This document shows positions 1-11,128 of a stretch of 64,000 nt of DNA, in pieces. Both the position numbers and the translations under genes were made by a program. The stretch covers positions 1,736,001 to 1,800,000 of the forward strand of contig NC_081338.1 of the NCBI RefSeq assembly GCF_022539665.2, read 5' to 3'. The notes beneath the pieces were generated by a model. The model had not been told where the DNA came from. It saw only the letters and a program-made list of their open reading frames with translations, and did no database searches. Position 1 is the first letter of the stretch. The number at the start of each line of letters is the position of its first letter. Source of the DNA: Daphnia carinata (Eukaryota; Arthropoda; Branchiopoda; Diplostraca; Daphniidae).

Positions 1-148
1 TGCCGATGAAGAAGTAATTCTTGATTGTTTCCCACCAAGATGTGTAAGTTCCGACACTGGAGGCCGTTATGAAAATGTTTGTAGCGCTGGGTTTGCCGTG
101 AGACGTGAATTCGGATGATGGATGTTCGTTGATTACAGCAGCTATGTC
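1..148 (-). pseudogene. 3' part of envelope-like gene, left of the hAT insertion
   Basis: On the minus strand positions 148 to 1 stay open in the same frame as the envelope-like coding sequence that stops at the right edge of the hAT element (3835-5291). The first eight bases (141-148, GCTATGTC) are the target-site copy shared with 3835-3842. The reading contains a Trp-Trp pair followed by aromatic and hydrophobic residues near the window edge, as expected just before a membrane anchor. The gene runs out of the window, so its end is not visible. This is the distal part of one gene split by the transposon, not a separate gene. Confidence 0.7.
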
Positions 149-159
149 CAGTGTTGGAA

Positions 160-285
160 GCGGTACTTTTAAATAGTACCGTTACCGCGGTAGCTCTACT
201 TCAATTTTTCTTCAAAAGTAAAGCTGTAGCGGTACTACCGCGGTAAAATTTTTCCAAGTACCGCGCGGTAACGGTTACGGTAAAA
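160..285. repeat. Left subterminal repeats of the hAT element
   Basis: Repeated blocks such as TACCGCGGTA, TACCGTTACCGCGG and CCGCGCGGTAACGG lie just inside the left end. The same motifs in both orientations occur at 3690-3820 near the right end. Such arrays in hAT elements are commonly transposase-binding sites; this role is inferred from position and repetition. Confidence 0.75.
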
Positions 286-348
286 AACGAAATTTGCAAA
301 AATACCATCAAAATTCATGAAAATCACTGCTGTATTGATGTGATCGTA

Positions 349-2914
349 TTACAATGAATTATTGGCCCTTAAAAACAACATTTTTTCAAAGTTTTCGTCT
401 GAAAGACGATTTCTTGTTGGCCGAAATATAGTTCCAGCTACGCTGAAAAGTCGCTCGACGGAAGCAGAAGAGGGTAGGGCAGTATTATATTTCAAATACA
501 TCTCTTTAATGGACGGATATTTCCTAAGGCTGGAAATTGTTGTCGAAGGATCCCCCATGAAGGCTACGGCCTCGTTGTAGGAATTTTTGACGTTTGTGGT
601 GGTCAAAGAGCGGAAAAAATCTTTTTTTCTTTTCGGACTAAATAAGTCGTTTTCTTCACTTTGATCTGACAGCAAAGGCGACCTTTAAATGAAAATTTAA
701 ATTAGATAGACAAAAATATTGTTGAATTTTATAAAGAATATATTTACCTGTTTGCGCTGATTGTACTGGCGCTGACAGCAAAAGTTTCATGATGAGCAAG
801 CAATTTGTCCATAAAGTACGATTTGTTTTCCTCAATGACCCATGACATTTTAAATTTAGGGTGTAAAATAGCAGCTAGGATGTGGTCATCGTCCTGGAAG
901 CAGGTATTAAATCTTTTGGTTACAGCTGCTATTATTTCCGTAATATAGGATTTGCAGTGAACAATGCCAGGCGTTCGCTTTAATTCCAACAATTTGTTTT
1001 TCAAAATCGTCAAAGTTGGTAGCAAATATCCCATTGAAACGTTGCGATCAGCCTGAAGGACGTCTAATGCGTCTGCCAGTGGTCGCATGATTTTGACAAA
1101 TTCCTTAATATATTCTTCTTCGGCTGGACGGAAATAGGGAATATTGAAGTGTTCAAATACTTCTTTTAATTCTTGCTTCTTGTTGTGGATGAAGTATCTT
1201 ATGCGTTCAACGGCGTCGAAAAATGAGTTCCAACGGGTCTCATTATGGACTACAAACAACAATTTGAGTTTTGCCTGGATGACATCCGATGCTTTTGTAC
1301 TTCGATTTTGCTTTTTCCACAGCATCTTCATTTTTAGTTCTGCAGATTCTTTCAGTTTTTTTAAAGCAGGCTCCATGTTTTCAAAGACATCTTTGCTCGC
1401 GATGAGATTCAAAGAATGGGATGCGCATCTGCGATGAGTCGGAAGAGAATAGATATCTTGGGCATTGTCTTTGATATCCAAAGTTTCCGTTAACGGCAAA
1501 AAACAAAATTGTGCGTCGTCTTCATGGACTTCATCAACGTTTTCGAAATCTGCTGAAGCATCAGAAGGCAAATGTTCTGCTGTAGAATATCAGGATAACA
1601 AAAAATTATTACTATGCATCAATGAGCTTAACACTATGTATCAAAACTTACCAATATCCTCGTTTTCGACATCACTTTCTGAGAAATCTGATTCCATTTC
1701 CTCAAGAATTTTCACGAGAGAGGCGTTTTCATAGGGCTGTCTAAAGCTGCAGCCAGCTTTTGGCGAAGACTTAGCTGGTCCTTGATCAGAATCAGAAGCT
1801 ACATCCACCGAAGCTACTGTATTTATTGAAGGCACTTTAACGGAAAACAACCGAAAGGCTTTGACGAAATTGCTTCCGTTGTCAGTGACAGTAGCGACGA
1901 CTTTTGACGTTATGTCATATTCTTCATGAATGGACTCTATCAGTCGGGCGAGAAGGTCATAATCACACTTACCTTGAACTCTTCGAATTGCAAGGCAATA
2001 GGATTCTCGCTTAAAGTCTTCAGAAATCCAATGTATGGTCATCCCCAAAAAGCTCTTTCGTCGGGACGACCAACAGTCAGCAGTAGTACAGAGCCATTTT
2101 GCTTGATTAAGTTTTTCCTTTAGCTTCATCTTCTTCTTTTCGAAGGAAATACTTATCACTTTCCTATAGTATCCTCTACTTTTGACTTGAAGACGAGGGC
2201 ATAGTCTGCGCAAGAAAAGCCTAAATTCCGGTCGTTCAGTGTGATACACCGGTAAAACAGCGTCACAGAGATATTCCTACCAAGCAGATGTAATGAAGTT
2301 TAATTAAAGAATAAAAATAATGAAAGCTTACCACGATATAGTTGTCAAACATTTCTTGCGTTAAAATGCGTGGGTAGCCACTAAACGATAGCTTTGTTTG
2401 GGTTTGTTCTGATGTTGCTGCAGTTGCCTGCGGTTGCTGTAGTGAACAAAATCGTTTCCCTTTGACACTGGCACTGTCAATTTCTTTGCAAAGGATGTTG
2501 AAGTTTTCAAGATCTTCTTTATTGTGCTTGATTGAAATGTGTTTTCTTATGTTGCCTCTTGAATTGTTCACTGCTGATAGTGCCTTTGGCTTTATTTTGC
2601 ATTGTCCAATAAGGCATTCATAGTATGAAGTCCCCTTTCTCTTGCCTGGTCCAACATATTTTATTAGCGTTTCAGGGTAAAGCATGACGCGTATGTCGCC
2701 ATCTAAAGTGAAATTAAATTTATATTGTAAACTAATTTTATTGGTTTTAAGTTTTTTCTATGTTTGAATTTCTCACCTTTTTTCCCTTTTCGTGTAGCAC
2801 TAGTTTTCGCGTCACTAATGTTGGTGGATATGTCGAGAGATGGTTCAATGACAATATCCATACTTAAATCTTCTTCGGATATGTCATTATCATCGGTGGG
2901 AAATTCAAAATTAC
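349..2914 (-). CDS. hAT (ZBED-like) transposase, five or more exons
   Basis: Visible exons on the minus strand are 2914-2777, 2702-2332, 2276-1652, 1579-748 and 682-349. All junctions have GT donors and AG acceptors and keep the frame (phases 1, 0, 1 and 2 in order). Exon 2702-2332 carries a BED-type zinc finger (C-x4-C then H-x4-H). The middle exons hold the RNase H-like catalytic region. The last exon ends with the hAT C-terminal dimerisation signature (SASVERLFS, then NRLSDENFEKMLFL). No stop or frameshift is visible, so the enzyme could be functional. An upstream exon is probable because exon 2914-2777 begins at an acceptor. The stretch 3120-3473 may contain it, but the start codon is not resolved. 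Confidence 0.85.
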
Positions 2915-3689
2915 CTGTTTAGAATAGAAAGTTTCATTAAAGATAAGATAAGCTAGCCATCATACTTTCAAACACTATAATAACTTGAAGTACACCCATA
3001 TAATAGCAAGATTTTTTTACAATACGCTATTGATGGGCTGCAATACTTCAAAACATTGAACGCTGTTGCAGTAGCAGCTATAACACACTCCTAGCATTAG
3101 CCTAAAGAACCTAGCAAAATTAAGAATTCAACTTTTGAAGGGTACCTGAGGTAGAATTTGTCCAACATTTAGAGGTATTTGATTCATCGGGGTCCCTCAA
3201 ACCCTGCGAGCAGCTTTGGACAAAGCTTACTTCTTCACTCTCCAATTCCTCCGTGGATGAAGACCCTGTGTGGAGAAAAGCATCGTGTACTATGTAAGGA
3301 AGAAGATACAGTAGGTTATTAGCTGGTAATACTTTACCTTTATCGGGAGAAGCGTTAATACTAATATTATTTATGACTTTACCTCGCCCATTGGGAGCCA
3401 AACGAGGCTTCGTAAGCACTTTATTACCCGACTGGGACTTAGATTTCCTGAAAATCACATAATAGAAGATCATACCACTTACTTGATCAGGGAAAACAAA
3501 TTATCTTTCAGATTGACGTTTTGGGCTTGGTGCCATAATGTATTCTTGCGATTATTGACTCTTTCACAAAAGAAACTGACTTCTGAGTTCTTACTGAATC
3601 TGAAACAACACGCTTTGAAATATTTACCTAAAATGCAGTCTGCTACATAAAGGAATAGCTTAATAAACGCATCGCTAGATGGCGTAAAA

Positions 3690-3820
3690 ATACCGTTACC
3701 GTTTTCTTGAATTTTGCACTGGCGGTAACGGTAGCGGTAATGTTGACAAACAAATACCGCGGTAGCGGTAGCGGTAATACCGCATTACCGCGGTACTACC
3801 GCGGTATTTTTTTTAACGCG
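3690..3820. repeat. Right subterminal repeats of the hAT element
   Basis: Many copies of GGTAACGGTAGCGGTAAT and ACCGCGGTA motifs lie within 130 bp of the right terminus, in mirror arrangement to the left end. They bracket the transposase and are the presumed binding array. Confidence 0.75.
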
Positions 3821-3834
3821 GTAGTCCAACCCTG

Positions 3835-5291
3835 GCTATGTCGGCCATGATGTTCATGTGGTTGAGCATATTGTCAGTATATGCCGGGTTACTTTGGTGC
3901 CCATAGTCGAAAAATTCGACGTTCTCGTAGCGAAAAGAGTGTGCCAGCGTTTGCTCAGGCAACACAATTGTGGCTTGAAGTTGCTCCCAGGTATTATTGC
4001 GGAAAGCATAGGGTTTGTCATTGAAGTTGACAAATCCATTTGTCCAGTAACAAGGGGAATATTTTACAAGTTCCCAGCCATCGAGGTTAATCGTATAATT
4101 TTGGAATTTTGGTTGCGGCCCGCATGAAGTCAATACAGTCTCAAATGTAACATTTAAGGCCTGACATTGAATCAATACGACCGTCTTTCCTAATGCTTGT
4201 AATTTCGTGCACCGTGGTAAACTTAATTGTGAGGCCGCCAGCCATCCATTATATTGGGCGGTTGTAACGGCCCTTTCATGTTTGGCTTTACGAGCTTCAC
4301 ATTGAAGTAGTTGAACCTGTCGTGCCAATTCATTCTCGTGGTCGGTGAGTTGATCACGGATGTATTGGATATTGGCCGGAATATTTAAGTTTTGGGCGCC
4401 GAGTGGCGCTCGGGTCTCCACTGGGGTTGCTTTTTCCATTATGGCTGCCGTCGTGACGAAGAGTTTTGATTGGTCGACGATTTCATATGAAGAAGTTCTA
4501 TTGGAGCAATTTTGTTGTACTGAAACGCAGCGCAGTACTGGTGTCAGGTGGAAGTCCAATTGGTTTTTGTCATCTTGGAGTCTAAGGAGTGGTTTTTCTC
4601 CTGGCAATCGGGTCAGCATACCGATGCCGTCTTCGACGAGTCTGGTAGTTACTTTGGTCTTCTGTGTGTAGGTTTTGTCCTAAATCAGTGTTAAGTGATT
4701 GTGTGACAAATTGCCGGACGTAGCAGGAGCAATTCCGATGGGTGTTGAGAAGTCTGCATCCTCCTTTTGCTGGAAAAGTTCGACTTTCTCGAGAACGCAG
4801 TTTATGATTGACGAATCAATTGTTTGTAACCAGTATCCAGAGATATCTGGTTCATTGTCGAACACAAATTTTCCGTCGACATAAGTCATCCGGTTATCAT
4901 TGCACCTCTTGTTGTCAATCATTTCGTTGCAGTCAGCGGGGGTAGTATCAATTGGGATTTTATCCGGCACAACCAATAGTTGCCCGAAGAAGGTCATTGT
5001 GATGTGTCGGATATTTTTCCAACGGGCACAGATGTAACACGGGAATTTAGTCGCGGCGCGTTCTTCACTATACACGGCGTATTTCACCTTGGTGGCTTTA
5101 ATATCGGTGGATGTCGGTTGACAATTCTCATCGGAGAATTGAAGAATTCCCACCTTCACTGGTTCCGCGCAATTGCATACGGTAGTCTCGAAGGCCTGGG
5201 AATGTAATCCGTGAAGGCATAACAGCAACAGGAATGAAATCGGGGACATTGCTATATCCGGCCGGTACACAGAAGCAGTACATACGAACAA
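3835..5291 (-). pseudogene. Envelope-like glycoprotein gene, interrupted by a stop and a hAT insertion
   Basis: A secretory glycoprotein-like frame runs from 5291 (or more likely the internal Met at 5249, which directly precedes a Leu-rich signal peptide) leftwards. It is cysteine-rich, with a C-x-C pair just after the signal peptide. A single in-frame TAG at 4680-4682 interrupts it, but the frame continues open from 4679 to the hAT edge at 3835 and again at 148-1. It does not resemble the F-type envelope of gypsy-B: there is no recognisable RxxR plus fusion-peptide block. The early cysteine pattern is loosely like glycoproteins of arthropod mononegavirus relatives that some retroelements have captured, but that is only an impression. 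It lies downstream, on the same strand, of the gypsy-A pol gene and the 164-aa gene. Whether it belongs to that element is unproven. Confidence 0.6.
4680..4682 (-). other. In-frame TAG inside the envelope-like gene
   Basis: The codon before and the codons after this TAG belong to one frame: 4679 to 4620 is open and joins the downstream frame without any shift. It is the only stop between the signal peptide and the hAT insertion. It could be a point mutation in a decaying copy or a suppressible stop. Confidence 0.8.
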
Positions 5292-6508
5292 AAGAAAACA
5301 TGTGACTCAACAAGAAAAATGTCATTGTGTGGGCTTCTTAACTGAGTAACATTAAAAATACAAGGAAAATAGTGGGGAACGTGAAAGTGAAGGATAGCCT
5401 ACGGCTATTGGGAGGTCAACGGCTTTTCCCGTCGGCTTTGCTAGTAGGCTACGGCAAAGAGAAAGGGGGAAAAGGGCACTGGAATATAGTTGTGTTTTGA
5501 GGGGGAAGAACAACTTGTTTTTTATATTATTTAGTATCGTTGGGAAGAGGAAAAGATAACCATAATTATCGGAAAGAAGGAATTATAAAAATACAGGGTA
5601 GTTCAGTGGAGAATAGAAGAAAAGAAACGTTTAAAAGTTTGCGACGGGAAGATATTTTGCCGTGGGGGTCCAAGGTCCGAGAGTAGTATTACTTCCAGGC
5701 AAAGAGGGGCGGCGCTATTACTGTATTGTTATTGTGGGCTATGGACAAGCTGCAGTGTATGAATGAAAGGGAATGTGCATAGTACGGTGGGGCCTATTGG
5801 GCTGAAATATAAAGTTGGCTACGCTTGGAAGATATGTGTGGAGCGGATAATGAAAGGAGACGCGGAAGAGATAGGAATGGTCTCTTATTTACGGGGCTCG
5901 ACGAAAGTGGAAACAAGATATTTTACGAAGGACAGATTTCCTACTCAAATGCATATCACAATCCATGCGGACTATTGTATTCTAAGACGTCTAAGACGAA
6001 AAAATGGGTATGGGGATAAGAATGGGGGACATGTTTATAATGCAAATGCATGTAATATAAGAATGGAGCTGACAACATCATTAAGAACTGTGGACGTAAC
6101 GTTCATAATTATTTATTTTATGATTGTATGTGTCACTATATGTATGTTAATTTTTTTTTTTTTTTTTTTTTTTTTGTTGTTGTTTGTTATTCTCTTTTTC
6201 TTTTTTATTCTTCCTAGTTATATAAATACCGTTAAGTGTATCACCATTATTAATTGTTTGTTATTTGTTTTTTTTTTGTTTTTTTTTTGAGTTTACGTAC
6301 GACAAATGGTCAATTAACTACCGTGTTTATTTATTCGACAAAGCGTAGAAAGAAAAAGACATACGATATTGCTGAAGGGAAACGTGGGGTAAACATGAAG
6401 GGTGGAAAAGAAGCTTGAGGGTAACATAAGGGATAACCACATTACAAGAGACTGAAAATAAATAACATGTAGAAATTTTTTTTTTTTTTTTCTCTTCCTT
6501 CGACCCCT
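5292..6508. other. Spacer with T-runs; one weak short frame
   Basis: This stretch separates the envelope-like gene from the 164-aa gene. It contains long T-runs (about 6150-6176, 6265-6290 and 6477-6490) and AT-rich filler. A short + strand frame around 5831-6019 has protein-like composition (Gly, Tyr and Asn rich near its end) but no supporting context, so it is not called as a gene. No LTR boundary could be identified here. Confidence 0.4.
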
Positions 6509-7003
6509 TTAAAGGCATCTCAGCCTCTTAGCACGAGGGTCATCCTCGTCGTCATCCTCGCCGGATCTCTTATGGGCCGCGTCCAAGTGGCACGATGTCC
6601 ACCCGTAGAGCGGTGGGTGGCGCCCTTCAGGGTCCAGATCCAGGATCGCCTTCAGGGTGTTCACAGCGTCATGCCATTCCTCCATGTAGATCCGGTTTAG
6701 GAGAATTCCGGTCAGCTTATAGGTTCTGTCCTGCAGCTGTCTTTTATCGCGAGCCATTCCCTGGAACCAATCTTCTTCATCTTGCTTCTCGTGGACTTCC
6801 ACTCGGCTGAGGTCCACGGGCTCCTGCATCTCGCATGGAGCCGGCGACTCCCTGGGAACGGTCTCCGCGTCGTCGGATGCCGAGGGTGAGACCAAGTTTA
6901 CGACGACGACCTCCGGAAAGGGCAGCGGAATCGCTACAATTGGGGTCCAGGTGCCGTCGATCTCGGCCTCGATGATGGCGGACTGTGGCTTGTTGTCTTC
7001 CAT
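6509..7003 (-). CDS. Unknown 164-aa acidic, nuclear-looking protein
   Basis: A compact single-exon gene starting at ATG 7003, with no recognised family. Residues 21-40 are hydrophobic and Pro/Val rich. Residues 62-66 read PVDLS, the canonical CtBP co-repressor docking motif PxDLS. Residues 74-125 look helical. The C terminus has an acidic run (149-155) followed by basic RAKRLR, a plausible nuclear signal. A TATA box and initiator lie at a suitable distance upstream. It sits just downstream of the gypsy-A pol gene on the same strand, in the place where retroelements carry accessory genes or a 3' LTR. It could be an element-borne accessory gene or a small host gene. Function is unknown; the nuclear and CtBP ideas are inference. 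Confidence 0.6.
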   Translation of the reverse strand: MEDNKPQSAIIEAEIDGTWTPIVAIPLPFPEVVVVNLVSPSASDDAETVPRESPAPCEMQEPVDLSRVEVHEKQDEEDWFQGMARDKRQLQDRTYKLTGILLNRIYMEEWHDAVNTLKAILDLDPEGRHPPLYGWTSCHLDAAHKRSGEDDDEDDPRAKRLRCL

Positions 7004-7078
7004 GGTACGGTGATTCAGAGCAACTACAGGTGGCGGAACGGATAGTTCGTAATTGCTTACTGAGAGTATGAGAAGTTG

Positions 7079-7110
7079 TGATCTGTTTCACTTGGCGCAC
7101 GGTTTATATA
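7079..7110 (-). promoter_or_regulatory. TATA box and initiator upstream of the 164-aa gene
   Basis: Minus-strand TATATAAA lies at 7110-7103, and a TCACA initiator-like site lies at 7081-7077, 31 bases downstream. This is the usual arthropod TATA-to-start spacing. The start codon follows 76 bases later at 7003. The promoter begins only about 50 bases after the end of the gypsy-A pol frame, so it may lie in a 3' LTR or be an internal promoter. Confidence 0.6.
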
Positions 7111-7161
7111 GTAGTCCGCTCGGTGCAGTTTTGACAATCGAGACTATGCTATATGATGTCA

Positions 7162-10100
7162 CTACATGTCGTCCCTGTAACGAATCGGCTTCCTCCTATT
7201 TCGCTGAGGGCGTCGGGTGACACTTTCTTGATGCGACAACGCTGATGTCCCATCATCCAAGGGTTCAGATTGCCGAAGGTCGAAATCACTGGCGGCGTAT
7301 GTAGGATTGTTTTCGGAGAATGCCACTGGATGCTGTGAGTCAATCGTCACATCGCAATTGTCATTCGAGGACACTCGCCCTTCGATCGGCAGATGAGGCT
7401 GTCTGATCATATTGTCCCCTCGCACTAATTGATGGCTCACCGAATCGGTGTCTAATGTCAGCTCTGGCACGGCCTCGTTCACAACACTGGGTAGGCTTTC
7501 GGCCTCGTCCTTGAGCTCGTGTGCACACGCGTCTGCCGTTTGGGTTGCAACCGACTTGCGGAATCGGTTCTCAAATTCCGAGGGTGTCTCGAATGACGGG
7601 CAATGTTCATCTTTCCATAGCATTGTCTCGTACAAAGGTTTTAATCTATTTACATGCGTACGCTGGCATACGTACGAGTTATCAGCTATATCGACCGTAT
7701 TATTCGAATAAACTTTTACCACTCTATACGGTCCTTTATATTTTGACGTAAATTTCTTGCTATCTCCGTCTCGAACTACGCGAATATCCAATAACACCCG
7801 ATCGCCTATCGCGTATCGGTTTTCTTTTGCGCGCTTATTGTATTGTTCCCCCTGGCGTTTTCTCGCTTTCTCGCTTTCTTCTCGACCGCAAACGTTCCGT
7901 TAAATTTCCAACATAATCAGAAGGGGATTTAAGTGGTTTGGGAGATGCATCCAGAAATTCGTTAATAGAGATATTTGGGTCTCTACCGTGGAGTAAATAA
8001 TATGGGGTGTCAAGTGTCGAAGAATGGACTGAGCTACGATACGCAAATAAAACATCATCTAGCATTTCTTCCCAATTAGCATGTTCGCCGTCCTTCAATT
8101 CTTTCCGTAACATAGACGTCAAAGTTCGATTGAACCTCTCGGTCTCCCCATTACTAGCAGGGTTATAAGCAGTGGTTAATCGCTGATCAATCTTCAACTT
8201 TTTACAAAAATAGCGAAACAATTTGGACGTGAAATTCGTTCCACGATCAGAAATAATTGCCTTAGGCATTCCATGTCTAACTATAACGGTTTTGTACACG
8301 CATTCTGCTGTCGTCTGAGCAGTTTGATCTTTTAAAGCAACAGCCTCAACCCAACGGCTAAAATAATCTGTGATAACTAAAATGCAACTATTACCATTGG
8401 GCGAAACTGGCGTAATAGGACCCAAAAAGTCCATTCCAATCACATCAAAAGGGGCCTTTGCAATTTCGTGCGGATGCAAAAGTGCTCGATACGGTGAAGA
8501 AGTGTTAGCTATGCATACCTCACAGGCCCGGCAGTATTCTTTAATATCGCCCCTCATGTTGGGCCAATAATAATTATTTTTGACTTTCATGTAAGTCTTA
8601 TAAAATGCTAAGTGTCCACCCATCGGCGCGTCATGTAATTCTTTAAGCACTAGATGGCGGAGGGATAATGGCAAAACTAATTGATGATGAGTGTCGTTCC
8701 TTTTATTACTCTGAGATGGCAGTTCCCGCCTATAAAGTACTCCTTCAATTACCTCAAAATACTCAATGTCTTTTACCCATTCGGGTCTGGATAATTTATG
8801 AATTTCATCCAGTTCACCTTCCTCTAGATATTTCCTGACGGCTATACAAAGATCATCTCCCTGTTGTTTTTCATAGATCAATTTACTATCCTTCCCGGTC
8901 TGAATGCTAGCTATTTTTAATCTTGATAGACAGTCTGCGTTCTGGTGAACACGTCCTGGTCTATATTTTAACTCGTAATTTGTTGCAGCAAGTAAAATGG
9001 CCCATCTACCCAATCTTCCATTATTATCTTTCTGATTTTTAAGCCACTGCAAAGGTCGATGGTCGCTAATGATCTCAAAGGGTTTATCCAAGAGATAATG
9101 ACGGAAATGTTTAATGGCATCCACGACTGCAAGAGCTTCTTTTTCGGTTGTACTATACTTCATTTCCGCCTTAGTTAACTGCCTACTGGAGTACGCTATC
9201 GGATGTTCTTGACCGTTTTGAAATTGAGATAAGACGGCACCAATACCATAGTCGCACGCGTCGGTGAACAGTATAAATTTTTCATTAAAATTTGGATATG
9301 CTAGGACCGGTGGTGTGACTAGAGATGTACGTAATTTTTCAAACGCGACTTGTTCTTCTTCCCCCCATGCAAAAGGTTTTTTACTAAGATCTTTGTGTGT
9401 TAATCTGGTTAAAGGTTTTGCGATTGAGCCAAAATTTGGAATAAATCGTCTATAATAGCCGGCTAACCCGAGAAATGACCTCACTTCATCCACAGAAGTG
9501 GGCGTTTTGTAATTAACTATTTTGTCAATTTTACCCGGATCAGGTTTAATTCCCTCAGTCGAAATAACGTGGCCCAAATAATTTACAGAACGTTTAACGA
9601 ATTGACATTTCTTAAGTTTTAATTTTAAATTGGCAGTCTTCAACAAGGTAAAAACTTCCCGAATATCTCTCAAATGATTATCAAAAGTATCCGAAAATAT
9701 TATGACGTCATCCAAATAAACTAACGCTTTATGTCCCAAAACGTCTTTCAGCACATAATTCATTAATCTTTGAAATGTGGCAGGTGCATTACACAAGCCA
9801 AACGCCATCCTTTTAAACTCGTAAAGATTGTTTTCTACTACAAAAGCCGTTTTTTCAATATCTGGCTCATCCACTTGAATTTGCCAGTAACCGGAGGCCA
9901 AATCGAGGGTCGTAAAAAATTTCTTCCCATATAATTTATCTAACGTTTCATCAATCCTTGGCATAGGGAATGAATCTTTTTTTGTAATGCTATTTAATTT
10001 CCGATAATCAACGCAAAACCTCACGTCTCCGCCTTTCTTCTCAACCAAAACCACAGGTGACGCCCATGGAGAATGGGAATATTGTATTACGTTTGCGTCC

Positions 10101-11118
10101 ATCATTTCTTGCACTTTATCCTCCAGTATCTTTCGTTGGTGGTTCGTAACTCGATAGGGTCGTTGTCGGATAGGGCCTCTGCCTTGGGTGTCAATCGTAT
10201 GCTTAATGAGATTAGTGCTCCCTAATTCTGAGTCTTTTGTTGCGAACAAGTCGTGAAAGTCATTTAATAAATTTGAGAGCGGAACTTGAAATTCAGCGTC
10301 GACTTCCGAAATTAAATCTAGCTCATGTTTCTGTGCAGGTTTTTCTTCCGATTGACATAAAGCAATCTTACCAATTACGTTATGAATTATTTCAATTTGG
10401 CCTAAGGTTGTATTCCTAGGAAGTATGACTTGACTCAACGAATGATTTTCGACCATAATTTGATATTTCCCATCTCCCGATACAGTTCCAATAAATTCTT
10501 CGATAAAAATACCGGCCGGCAAATCCGCTGCTGGGCTAAAAATAAATGTGCTATTAGGGGAGACATACGGAAATGAACCTGTCATACGCGCTGCGATTAC
10601 GAGCGACGTCTGACGAGACAGCGTCGTCTTTTTGACCGTCGTAATCGCCATGTCTGGTACCCTAGAAATGGCTGAACCCTGCTCATTCCTGGCTAAATAA
10701 ATACGTTTGGCTTCTCCGTCGAGCCGAAACCCGTGTTTCTGGATTGCATCCCATCCAAGGATACAGTCTTCAGAGACACCATTTGTAACAATAAATTCTT
10801 GCCGTAAAACGGACTCTCCGTAACGTACGGGCAATGTAACTTTACCCAGTGTATGCAACTTTTTATCTCCCACATCGTATAAATCGAAATCAAGCTGACT
10901 GCAGGTTACTTGATTTCTCGCGGGAAGCTTCTGAAATATCTTCTCGTGAATTATGCTTCGAGACGCGCCTGTGTCAAATAATGCCTGTAAAGGGATCTGA
11001 AAAATTTTCAACGGAATTCGAGGGGTCGATTCATTTATTATCGTTGTTAATTTCGCGACTTGTCGGGATTTTAACTGAGGCTCCCTATCAACTGACCCGA
11101 AGTTACAGTTGATACTTA
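7162..11118 (-). pseudogene. pol: gypsy-A pol (protease, RT, RNase H, integrase), one frameshift
   Basis: The frame is open from within the gag end and overlaps it in the -1 frame. Domains in order are: aspartic protease with DTGAS near 10970; reverse transcriptase with YLDD near 9715; RNase H with FTDA near 9265; integrase zinc-binding HHCC region near 8540-8620; DDE core (FLGPI, SDRGTNF, NGETERFN) at about 8130-8450; and a chromodomain-less GPY/F-type C-terminal module at 7650-7750. All catalytic motifs are present. A single-base shift near 7870-7900, in a repeated CTTTCTCG stretch, separates the main frame (ending 7835) from the C-terminal module (ending 7162). It encodes the enzymes of reverse transcription and integration. 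Confidence 0.9.
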
Positions 11119-11128
11119 TTGGTTTCCC
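11116..11128 (-). promoter_or_regulatory. -1 ribosomal frameshift site G GGA AAC at gag end
   Basis: Reading the gag frame, the codons CAG GGA AAC CAA TAA end gag. The heptamer G GGA AAC (11128-11122) fits X XXY YYZ in the correct phase. The pol frame is exactly -1 relative to gag and is open across this point. This is the standard arrangement for Gag-Pol production by -1 slippage. A downstream pseudoknot or stem was not worked out. Confidence 0.75.

Larger units (their letters stand above)
149..3834 (-). mobile_element. hAT DNA transposon, apparently full length
   Basis: The element starts CAGTGTTGGA and ends with the inverted counterpart (inverse CAGGGTTGGA). It is flanked by a perfect 8-bp duplication, GCTATGTC, at 141-148 and 3835-3842. 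Eight-bp TSDs and CAG ends with short inverted repeats are hAT hallmarks. Subterminal blocks are packed with ACCGCGGTA and GCGGTAACGG motifs, typical transposase-binding arrays. It encodes a minus-strand BED-finger transposase with a C-terminal hAT dimerisation region, broken only by introns with good splice sites. It is inserted in a retroelement envelope-like gene, so it is younger than that gene. Autonomy is an inference. Confidence 0.95.

Noticed and set aside
5763..6290. Long + strand frame of 175 codons
   Set aside because: Its second half is poly-Phe/Ile from T-runs, and its first half has no recognisable domain; most likely non-coding spacer.
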